Below, piece by piece: positions 57,327-64,000 of a stretch of 64,000 nt of DNA. The DNA lies in NCBI RefSeq assembly GCF_001562255.1, contig NZ_CP014301.1, positions 1,116,001-1,180,000 on the forward strand, given 5' to 3'. Position 1 is the stretch's first letter. The number at the start of each line of letters is the position of its first letter. The notes below the pieces were generated by a model that was not told the origin of the DNA, ran no database searches, and saw nothing but the letters and a program-made list of their open reading frames with translations. This DNA comes from Bosea sp. PAMC 26642. Lineage in GTDB: Bacteria; Pseudomonadota; Alphaproteobacteria; Rhizobiales; Beijerinckiaceae. Made by a program: the position numbers and the translations under genes.

Positions 57327-58220
57327 ATGGCCGCGATCACCGAAAGCGCGGTGCCGACCGTGGTGGCGCCGCTTGCGAAATCGCCGGGCTATTGGGCCGG
57401 CGTCTTCAGGCGCTTCAAGAAAGACAAGGTCGCGGTCGGGGCCGGGCTCGTCGTGCTGGCCATCATCCTGATGGCGATCTTCGCCGACTACATCGCGCCG
57501 GCAGACCCGACCCGCTCCTCGATGCTGCGGCGTCTGCGGCCGATCGGGACGCCCGGCTATCCGCTCGGCGCCGACGAACTGGGCCGCGACATGCTCTCGC
57601 GCCTGATCTTCGGCGCACGCCTCTCGCTCTTCATGGGCGTCGTTCCGGTCTTCGTCGCCTTCGTCGTCGGCTCCGTCATCGGCGTCGCCGCCGGCTTCTT
57701 CGGTGGCAAGTTCAACACCATCACGATGCGAACCGTCGATGTCTTCTACGCCTTCCCCTCGGTGCTGCTGGCGATTGCGCTGTCGGGCGCGCTCGGCGCC
57801 GGCATCACCAACTCGCTGCTCTCGCTGACCATCGTCTTCATCCCGCCGATCGCCCGCATCGCCGAAAGCGTGACGACGCAGGTTCGCGGCATGGACTATG
57901 TCGAGGCCGCCCGTGCCAGCGGCGCCAATGCGCTGACGATCATCCGGGTGCATGTGCTGGGCAATGTACTCGGGCCGATCTTCGTCTACGCGACGAGCCT
58001 AATCTCGGTCTCGATGATCCTCTCCTCGGGCCTCTCCTTCCTCGGGCTGGGCACCAAGCCGCCGACGCCCGAATGGGGCCTGATGCTGAACACGCTGCGC
58101 ACCGCGATCTATGTCCAGCCTTGGGTCGCGGCATTGCCGGGCGCGGCGATCTTCATCACCTCGATCTCGTTCAACCTGCTCTCCGACGGTCTGCGCTCGG
58201 CAATGGACGTGAAGGGCTGA
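57327..58220 (+). CDS. Peptide-type ABC importer permease, DppC family (third operon)
   Basis: 297-aa permease. First helix AVGAGLVVLAIILMAIFADY, family motif LGADELGRDMLSRLIFGARL, EAA-type loop YVEAARASGANALTIIRVHV. The operon continues with an ATPase gene 2 bp downstream. Reverse-strand frames over this gene are shadows. Confidence 0.93.
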   Translation: MAAITESAVPTVVAPLAKSPGYWAGVFRRFKKDKVAVGAGLVVLAIILMAIFADYIAPADPTRSSMLRRLRPIGTPGYPLGADELGRDMLSRLIFGARLSLFMGVVPVFVAFVVGSVIGVAAGFFGGKFNTITMRTVDVFYAFPSVLLAIALSGALGAGITNSLLSLTIVFIPPIARIAESVTTQVRGMDYVEAARASGANALTIIRVHVLGNVLGPIFVYATSLISVSMILSSGLSFLGLGTKPPTPEWGLMLNTLRTAIYVQPWVAALPGAAIFITSISFNLLSDGLRSAMDVKG

Positions 58221-58222
58221 CC

Positions 58223-59263
58223 ATGACCAAGGAAACCCATCACCAAACCCATCCCGATCGCGGCGGCCCCGGCACACCGCTGCTGCAAGCGAAAAACTTG
58301 ACCAAGCATTTCCCGCTCGGCTGCGGCGCGGTGGTGCGCGCTGTCGATGGCGTCGACTTCGCCGTCCTCAAGGGCGAAACGCTCGGCGTCGTCGGCGAAT
58401 CCGGCTGTGGCAAATCGACGACCGCCCGCGTCGTCATGCAACTCATCCCGCAGGACAAGGGCGAGATGCTGTTCGACGGCGAGATCGTCGGCGGATCGGC
58501 CCTGACGCTGAAGGAATACCGCCGACAGGCCCAGATGGTCTTCCAGGACAGCTACGCCTCGCTCAATCCGCGCCTGACCATCGAGGATTCGATCGCCTTC
58601 GGCCCCACCGTCCATGGTGTCTCGAAGGCCGGCGCGATCCTGCGGGCGCGTGACCTGCTGCAGCGCGTCGGCCTCGACCCCGCCCGCTTTGCAGCGCGCT
58701 ATCCGCACGAACTCTCCGGCGGCCAGCGCCAGCGCGTCAACATCGCACGTGCGCTCGCGCTGGGCCCACGCCTCGTCATCCTCGACGAGGCGGTCTCGGC
58801 TCTCGACAAATCGGTCGAGGCCCAGGTGCTGAACCTGCTCGCGGACCTGCGCGAGGAATTCGGCCTGACCTATATCTTCATCTCGCATGACCTCAACGTC
58901 GTCCGCTTCATCAGCGACCGCGTCATGGTGATGTATCTCGGCGAGGTCGTGGAGATCGGCCCGGTCGAGGAGCTCTACGGCGATCCGCGCCACCCCTATA
59001 CAAGGGCGCTGCTTTCGGCGATGCCGTCGATGGACCCGGACAACCGGACCATGGAGGCCCCGCTCGCCGGCGATCCGCCCAATCCGATCAACCCGCCTGA
59101 GGGCTGCCGCTTCCACCCGCGCTGCCCGCACGCGCAAACGGTCTGCTCCAAGACCAAGCCTGTTCTGGCGACCATCGATGCGGGCACGCGCGAGGTCGCC
59201 TGCCACATGCAGGTTCCTGGCTCCGGCCACAGCCACGCCCCCCGACTGGAGGCCGCCGCATGA
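58223..59263 (+). CDS. Peptide-type ABC importer ATPase, DppF/OppF family
   Basis: 346-aa ATPase. Walker [18 protein letters not shown] near residue 56, Q-loop MVFQDSYASLNPR, signature [15 protein letters not shown] near 165, Walker [13 protein letters not shown]. The C-terminal tail has the oligopeptide-family motif HPYTRALLSAMP and the cysteine-rich GCRFHPRCPHAQTVC, which in relatives can bind an iron-sulfur cluster. Unlike the two other peptide-type operons in this window, the two ATPases are separate genes here. The next gene overlaps by ATGA. Confidence 0.93.
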   Translation: MTKETHHQTHPDRGGPGTPLLQAKNLTKHFPLGCGAVVRAVDGVDFAVLKGETLGVVGESGCGKSTTARVVMQLIPQDKGEMLFDGEIVGGSALTLKEYRRQAQMVFQDSYASLNPRLTIEDSIAFGPTVHGVSKAGAILRARDLLQRVGLDPARFAARYPHELSGGQRQRVNIARALALGPRLVILDEAVSALDKSVEAQVLNLLADLREEFGLTYIFISHDLNVVRFISDRVMVMYLGEVVEIGPVEELYGDPRHPYTRALLSAMPSMDPDNRTMEAPLAGDPPNPINPPEGCRFHPRCPHAQTVCSKTKPVLATIDAGTREVACHMQVPGSGHSHAPRLEAAA

Positions 59264-60240
59264 GCACCCCTCTCGTCGCCATCGAGAACCTCACCGTGCG
59301 CTTTCGCGGCGCCCAGACCGTCCATGCCGTCAACGGCGTCTCGCTGACGCTGGAACCAGGCAAGGTGCTCGGCATTCTCGGCGAATCCGGCTCGGGCAAG
59401 AGCGTCACGCTGAAGACGCTTTTACGTCTGCTGCCAGAGAGCCGCACCGATATCGGCGGCAGCGTTCGGGTCGATGGCCGCGACGTTCTGGCCTTGAATC
59501 CACGGGATCTGTCGGATTATCGCGGCGCCGTCACCTCGATGATCTTCCAGGACCCGGCGCTGGCGCTCGATCCGGTTTATACCGTCGGCGAGCAGATCGC
59601 CGAGGCGATCGTCCGGCATGAGAAGCTGTCGCGGAAGGCGGCGATGGCGCGCGCGCTCGAACTGCTCGAACTCGTCCGCATTCCGTCGCCCGCGCGGAGA
59701 TTGAAGGCCTATCCGCACGAGATGTCGGGCGGCATGCGCCAGCGCGCCATGATCGCGCTCGCGCTCGCGGCCCGTCCCAAGCTCCTGCTCGCCGACGAAC
59801 CGACCACCGCGCTCGACGCCACGGTGCAAATCCAGATTCTGTTGCTGCTGCGCCAGCTCCAGCGCGATCTCGATATGGGTATGCTGTTCGTCACCCACGA
59901 CATCGGCGTCGCGGTCGAAGTCTCGGACCGGCTCGCGGTAATGTATGCCGGCCAGATCGTCGAGACCGGCACGGTGCGCGAATTGCTGCGTGACCCACAG
60001 CATCCCTACACACGAGGCTTGCTCGCCGCCAACCTGCACGGCGCGAAGAAAGGCGAGCGGCTGGAAGCGATCCCGGGCGCCCCGCCGGCACTGAACGAAG
60101 CGCCGAATGCTTGCTCGTTCGCGCCGCGCTGCAAGCATGTTCAGGACCGCTGCCGCTTGGCCCTTCCGCCGAAGATCGAGCTTGGCGAGGGACGGGTTGT
60201 GCGCTGCATCTTGGCCGAAGCTGCGCTCGCAGCGGCCTAA
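59260..60240 (+). CDS. Peptide-type ABC importer ATPase, DppD/OppD family
   Basis: 326-aa ATPase that pairs with the DppF-type protein just upstream. Walker [18 protein letters not shown] near residue 43, Q-loop IFQDPALALDPVY, signature MSGGMRQRAMIALAL near 158, Walker [13 protein letters not shown]. The tail contains HPYTRGLLAANL and the cysteine motif CSFAPRCKHVQDRC. Last gene of the third importer operon; 118 bp separate it from the SDR gene that follows. Confidence 0.93.
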   Translation: MSTPLVAIENLTVRFRGAQTVHAVNGVSLTLEPGKVLGILGESGSGKSVTLKTLLRLLPESRTDIGGSVRVDGRDVLALNPRDLSDYRGAVTSMIFQDPALALDPVYTVGEQIAEAIVRHEKLSRKAAMARALELLELVRIPSPARRLKAYPHEMSGGMRQRAMIALALAARPKLLLADEPTTALDATVQIQILLLLRQLQRDLDMGMLFVTHDIGVAVEVSDRLAVMYAGQIVETGTVRELLRDPQHPYTRGLLAANLHGAKKGERLEAIPGAPPALNEAPNACSFAPRCKHVQDRCRLALPPKIELGEGRVVRCILAEAALAAA

Positions 60241-60358
60241 CGACCGGCTTGCTTCAACGAACCAGCCAGTGCCGACGCCATTCCCATGACGCGGCCGACC
60301 CGCTATCAGCGGCTGATGCGCGTCACGGAAGGCGCGGATCGACAGGCAGGAGCAGATC

Positions 60359-61144
60359 ATGGATCTCGGTCTTCACGACAAACGCGCGCTTGTTCTGGGC
60401 GCGAGCCGCGGGTTGGGCGCCGCCATCGCCAGGACGCTGGCAACCGAAGGCGCCAGCGTGATCGCAGCCGCCCGCACGGTCGCGGCGACCGAAGCCTGGA
60501 TCGCCGAATTGCCGCAGGATGCGCGCGCGCGCGTCTCGGCGGCGCAACTCGATCTCGCCGACCTGGCCTCGGTCGATGCCCTGCTCGCGTCGCTGACGCA
60601 GGCGGGCGGCGTCGATATCCTTGTCTGCAATTCCGGTGGCCCGCCGCCCTCCGAGGCGCGCGAGGCCAGGCGCGACGACTGGCTGAAGCATTTCGAGGCC
60701 ATGGCAGCCAATCTCTTCCATGTTGCGCAAGGACTGCTGCCTGGCATGGCCGAGAGGGGCTTCGGCCGCATCATCACCATTGCCTCCTCGGGCGTGGAGC
60801 AGCCGATCCCACGGCTCGCGCTGTCGAACGGCATCCGCTCGGCCGTCATCGGCTGGTCGAAAACCCTCTCGGCCGAGGTCGCCGCTCAAGGGATCACCGT
60901 GAACGTGGTGCTGCCGGGCCGTATCCAGACCGAGCGCGTCGACCAGCTCGACAAGGCCGCGGCCGACCGCACCGGCACCACGAAGGACGAGGCGGCCAAG
61001 GCCTCCCGCGCCACGATTCCGGCCGGCCGTTACGGCACGGCGCAGGAATTCGCCGATGTCGTCGCCTTCCTCGCCAGCACGCGGGCAAGCTACGTCACGG
61101 GCGCGAAGATCCGCATCGATGGCGGCGCGACGCGCGGGATCTGA
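60359..61144 (+). CDS. SDR-fold protein lacking the usual catalytic Tyr and Lys
   Basis: 261-aa short-chain dehydrogenase-fold protein. The cofactor motif is clear (LGASRGLG, residues 13-20), and NSGGPPP (91-97) replaces NNAG. Ser 143/144 are present, but where YxxxK is expected the sequence reads [10 protein letters not shown] (residues 154-163), with no Tyr and with Arg 160 near the Lys position. A subgroup of SDR proteins with NSGGPPP and LALSN is known to me, with no settled reaction. AGGAG lies 8 bases before the ATG. It may be a reader gene of the importer operon (118-bp gap) or belong to the CoA-ligase cluster it faces. Confidence 0.83.
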   Translation: MDLGLHDKRALVLGASRGLGAAIARTLATEGASVIAAARTVAATEAWIAELPQDARARVSAAQLDLADLASVDALLASLTQAGGVDILVCNSGGPPPSEAREARRDDWLKHFEAMAANLFHVAQGLLPGMAERGFGRIITIASSGVEQPIPRLALSNGIRSAVIGWSKTLSAEVAAQGITVNVVLPGRIQTERVDQLDKAAADRTGTTKDEAAKASRATIPAGRYGTAQEFADVVAFLASTRASYVTGAKIRIDGGATRGI

Positions 61145-61204
61145 CGATTTGCGCCGGGCCCGCAGCCTTTGATGCCGCGGCGGCGGTCGTGCATCGAGGG
61201 CTGC

Positions 61205-61612
61205 TCACCCGGCGATCACCGCCGTCGCCTCGATCTCGACCATCGCCTCGGGCTCGACCAGCGAGACCACCTGCACCACGGCCATCGCCGGGAAATGCCG
61301 GCCCAGCACCTCGCGATAGACCGGCCCCATCTCCTTCAGGCTGGCGCGATAAGCGACGATGTCGGTGACGTACCAGGTCAGCCGGACGATATCCTCGATG
61401 CGCCCGCCGCCGGCCTCGACCACGGCTTTGATGTTCAGCAGCGTCTGGCGCAGCTGCGGCAGAAAGCCCTCCGCGAAGACGCCCGCCGCGTCCCAGCCGA
61501 CGAGGCCGCCCGTGACCAGCACGCGGCCCTGCGCCACCATACCGTTGGCATAGCCGCGCGGCACGGGCCAACCCTCGGGCAGGATGGCGCGGGACAGGGA
61601 ATCGTTCGACAT
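61205..61612 (-). CDS. Rid-family protein without the RidA catalytic arginine
   Basis: 135-aa YjgF/YER057c/UK114-fold protein. Canonical RidA hydrolyses enamines and needs an Arg in a PARS-type segment; here the same place reads FPAMAVVQV with Met 110. The conserved Glu side (MVEIEATAV, Glu 126/128) is kept. It thus fits the Rid subgroups that lack this Arg and are not thought to be enamine deaminases. The ATG at 61612 has GAGGCG upstream. Third gene of the reverse operon acyl-CoA dehydrogenase - CoA ligase - Rid, 44 bp after the ligase. Confidence 0.87.
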   Translation of the reverse strand: MSNDSLSRAILPEGWPVPRGYANGMVAQGRVLVTGGLVGWDAAGVFAEGFLPQLRQTLLNIKAVVEAGGGRIEDIVRLTWYVTDIVAYRASLKEMGPVYREVLGRHFPAMAVVQVVSLVEPEAMVEIEATAVIAG

Positions 61613-61656
61613 GGGCGTCGCCTCGGTTTCGGCCGTTCCGGCTCGCATGGGATATT

Positions 61657-63297
61657 TCAGCGTTCGCCGCGCGCCATCTGGCGCAGTGCGAAGCGCTGCA
61701 GCTTTCCGGTCGGGGTCTTTGGAAGCGCTGCGACGATCTCGATCGCGCGCGGATATTTGTAGGGCGCGATGCCGGCCTTGACATGGTCCTGCAAGAGTCT
61801 GACCAGGCCCGGATCCGGCCTGTGTCCCTCGCGCAGCACGACATAGGCCTTGACGATCTGCCCCCGTTCGGGATCGGGCGCGCCGACGACGCCGCATTCC
61901 ACGACGGCAGGATGCATCAGCAGGCAGGCCTCGACCTCGGGGCCTGCGATGTTGTAGCCGGCCGAGATGATCATGTCGTCGGAGCGGGCCTGATACCAGA
62001 AATAGCCGTCGGCATCGCGCAGATAGGTGTCGCCGGTGATATTCCAGCCGTCGAGGACGTATTTCGCCTGACGGCTGTCGGCGAGATAACGGCAGCCGAT
62101 CGGGCCCCGTACGGCGAGCCTGCCGGGCGTGCCGTCTGGCACTTCACCGCCGGCTTCGTCGACGATCCTGGCCTCGTAGCCCGGTACCGGGATGCCGGTC
62201 GATCCGGCCCGGATCGCCTCGCGCGGCGCGGCGATGAAGATGTGCAGCATCTCCGTGGCCCCGATGCCGTCCATCAGTGCGATCCCGGTCCGGGTCTGCC
62301 AGGCGTCGAAGATCGGCTTCGGCAGGGTCTCGCCGGCCGAGACGCAAATGCGAAGCGAAGAGATGTCGCGTCCGTCGAGCTTGTCGAGCATGGCGCGATA
62401 GGCGGTCGGCGCGGTGAAGCTGACGGTCGCCTTGTGCCGTTCGATCGCATCGACGAGGTCGGCCGGTGCGGCTTTCTGCGGCAACACCATCACCGCCCCG
62501 ATCCGCATCGGGAACAGCACCAGCCCGCCGAGCCCGAAGGTGAAGGCGAGCGGCGGCGAGCCGATGAAGCGGTCGTCAGGCGAGGCCTTCAGCACGCGCG
62601 CACCATAGCAGTCGCAGATGATCAGCAGGTCGCGCTGGAAATGCATCGTGCCCTTGGGCTCGCCCGTCGTGCCCGAGGTGAAGCCTATCAGGCAGACATC
62701 GTCGTTCGAGGTGTCGGCGGCACTGAAATGCTCGTAGCCGTCCTTGCGCATCAGCATCTCGAGGCTGCCGGCCGAGCCGTCGCCCCACGTCACGATTCGC
62801 GCCAGTTCCGGCGCCTGCGCCCGAGCAGCTTCGAGATCGGCCAGCAAGCCATGGTCGCATAGCGCCAGCGCGATCTGCGCCTTGCGGATCGGATAGACCA
62901 GTTCGCCCGCGCGCAGCATCGGCATAGTCGCAACCACGACGCCGCCGGCCTTCAGCACGGCGAGATAGGCCGCGACCATCATCGGGGTGTTGGCGGCGCG
63001 CAGCAGCACGCGATTGCCCGACACCATGCCCAGATCACGCGTCAGCACATTGGCGATGCGGTTCACCTGCGCCGCGAGCTCGGCATAGCTCCATTGCAGA
63101 TCGTCGGCGATGATCGCGATGCGGTCGCCGCGTCCCGCCGCGACATGGCTGTCGAGCAACTCGCTGACGACGTTGAGACGCTCGGGGTACGACAGCCCGG
63201 CTTCTGCGACGCGCAGCTCCGGCCAGCTTTCGCGCGGCGGCAGGTTCTTGCGTGAGAACCCATCGACATGGCCAGATCGGAGGAAGTCGGCCGCCAT
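61657..63297 (-). CDS. Acyl/aryl-CoA ligase, benzoate-CoA ligase type
   Basis: 546-aa adenylate-forming enzyme that would activate an aromatic or similar acid with ATP and CoA. P-loop motif FTSGTTGEPKGTMHFQRD near residue 200, A5 region MDGIGATEMLHIF, A7 TGDTYLRDADGYFWYQ, A8 hinge RSDDMIISAGYNI and the catalytic Lys in PKTPTGKLQRFAL. Overall pattern is that of benzoate- and 2-aminobenzoate-CoA ligases. The AGGAGG at 63305-63310 is directly in front of ATG 63303 but correctly spaced for ATG 63297, so the latter is chosen. It follows the acyl-CoA dehydrogenase gene with almost no gap. Confidence 0.88.
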   Translation of the reverse strand: MAADFLRSGHVDGFSRKNLPPRESWPELRVAEAGLSYPERLNVVSELLDSHVAAGRGDRIAIIADDLQWSYAELAAQVNRIANVLTRDLGMVSGNRVLLRAANTPMMVAAYLAVLKAGGVVVATMPMLRAGELVYPIRKAQIALALCDHGLLADLEAARAQAPELARIVTWGDGSAGSLEMLMRKDGYEHFSAADTSNDDVCLIGFTSGTTGEPKGTMHFQRDLLIICDCYGARVLKASPDDRFIGSPPLAFTFGLGGLVLFPMRIGAVMVLPQKAAPADLVDAIERHKATVSFTAPTAYRAMLDKLDGRDISSLRICVSAGETLPKPIFDAWQTRTGIALMDGIGATEMLHIFIAAPREAIRAGSTGIPVPGYEARIVDEAGGEVPDGTPGRLAVRGPIGCRYLADSRQAKYVLDGWNITGDTYLRDADGYFWYQARSDDMIISAGYNIAGPEVEACLLMHPAVVECGVVGAPDPERGQIVKAYVVLREGHRPDPGLVRLLQDHVKAGIAPYKYPRAIEIVAALPKTPTGKLQRFALRQMARGER

Positions 63298-63299
63298 CG

Positions 63300-64000
63300 T
63301 CATCCCTCCTGCCGCGCGGCTTGCGCCTTGAGAAGATCGCGCGCGATCACGATCTTCTGCACCTCGGTCGCGCCCTCATAGATGCGCAATGCCCGGATTT
63401 CGCGATACAATTCCTCGACCTTGACGCCTTTGGTGACGCCGAGCCCGCCATGGATCTGCACGGCGCGGTCGATCACCTTCTGCGCGTTCTCGGTCGCGAC
63501 CATCTTGGCGAGCGCCGCCTCGCGCGTAACCCGCGCTGCACCCTTGTCCTTGGTCCAGGCCGCCCGATAGACAAGCAGCGCCGCTGCATCGACCTCGGCC
63601 GCGCTGTCGGCGATGGCAGCTTGCGACAGCTGCAGATCGCCCAACGTCCCGCCGAACAGCTTTCGTCCGTTCGCGTGCGAGACCGTCTCGTGCAGCGCAC
63701 GCCTGGCGAAACCGAGCGCTGCCGCGCCGACCGTCGAGCGGAAAATGTCGAGCGTCGCCATCGCGACCTTGAAGCCGTCACCCGGTCCGCCGATGCGGTT
63801 CTCGACCGGGATGCGGCAGGCCTCGAAGCGCAAAGTCGCGAGCGGATGGGGAGCGATCACGTCGATGCGCTCTGCAATGGTCAGGCCAGGCGTATCGGCC
63901 TCGACCAGATAGGCCGAGAGGCCGCGCGCGCCCGGCGCCTCGCCCGAGCGCGCGAAGACGATGTAATGGTCGGCGATGCCGCCATTCGAGATCCAGGTTT
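63300..64000 (-). CDS. Acyl-CoA dehydrogenase (5' end outside window)
   Basis: C-terminal part of a FAD-dependent acyl-CoA dehydrogenase; the frame is open to the window edge, starting with [17 protein letters not shown], a core family segment. C-terminal landmarks: [53 protein letters not shown] and the terminal [20 protein letters not shown]. The GTG at 63860 is an internal codon and not a start. Its stop touches the start of the CoA ligase gene, so both belong to one operon; it would oxidise the CoA ester made by a pathway enzyme. Confidence 0.92.
   Translation of the reverse strand, partial: TWISNGGIADHYIVFARSGEAPGARGLSAYLVEADTPGLTIAERIDVIAPHPLATLRFEACRIPVENRIGGPGDGFKVAMATLDIFRSTVGAAALGFARRALHETVSHANGRKLFGGTLGDLQLSQAAIADSAAEVDAAALLVYRAAWTKDKGAARVTREAALAKMVATENAQKVIDRAVQIHGGLGVTKGVKVEELYREIRALRIYEGATEVQKIVIARDLLKAQAARQEG

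Noticed and set aside
1..64000. tRNA, rRNA, CRISPR, insertion sequences and prophage genes
   Set aside because: I looked for direct-repeat arrays, transposase motifs and conserved RNA sequences and saw none; short non-coding RNAs cannot be excluded by eye.

Overview
The window reads as a GC-rich alphaproteobacterial chromosome segment, most likely from Hyphomicrobiales and possibly Bosea-like. That placement is an inference from the dense third-position GC, the CGTCAT...ATGACG palindromes between genes, a stress-sigma (EcfG) promoter match, and the many peptide and sugar ABC operons. Genes are tightly packed with many ATGA start/stop overlaps. I see no tRNA, rRNA, CRISPR array, insertion sequence or phage gene.

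Layout. (1) 1-6754, forward: a carbohydrate ABC importer (binding protein cut by the window edge, two permeases, ATPase) and a cytoplasmic GH31 alpha-glycosidase. (2) 6881-7733, reverse: an unknown lipoprotein with an internal duplication and a small secreted low-complexity protein. (3) 8135-21584: a storage and stress carbohydrate module. glgE, a treS-maltokinase fusion and glgB run forward, and treZ-treY run in reverse towards them. They link trehalose, maltose-1-phosphate and branched alpha-glucan in both directions. A GGAAC-N16-CGTT match lies directly upstream. (4) 21716-41739: two complete peptide-type ABC operons (binding protein, two permeases, fused double ATPase). Between them lie two paralogous DadA-like flavin oxidases, an SDR, an orphan peptide-type binding protein and a hydantoinase/oxoprolinase pair (hyuAB). 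This looks like an island for uptake and breakdown of amino-acid-like, opine-like or lactam compounds. (5) 41826-46432: a glyoxalase-fold protein, a flavoprotein and an ABC exporter. (6) 46437-48788: exbB-exbD-tonB. (7) 49204-54248: ilvD, a DinB-fold protein, a cytochrome c with a SelD-N-type flavoprotein, and purU. (8) 54589-60240: a third peptide-type ABC operon behind two tandem perfect sigma-54 boxes. (9) 60359-64000: an atypical SDR facing an operon of acyl-CoA dehydrogenase (cut by the window end), benzoate-CoA-ligase-type enzyme and Rid-family protein, probably part of an aromatic or aminoaromatic CoA pathway.

Two cross-cutting patterns are the most interesting. First, sigma-54 (-24/-12) boxes, exact or with one mismatch, precede three of the four peptide-type binding-protein genes and hyuA. 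Second, every one of the four peptide-type binding-protein genes is followed at once by a large CGTCAT...ATGACG inverted repeat, in three cases exactly between the binding-protein gene and the first permease gene. Together they suggest a common design for nitrogen-type regulation and unequal expression of the transport operons.
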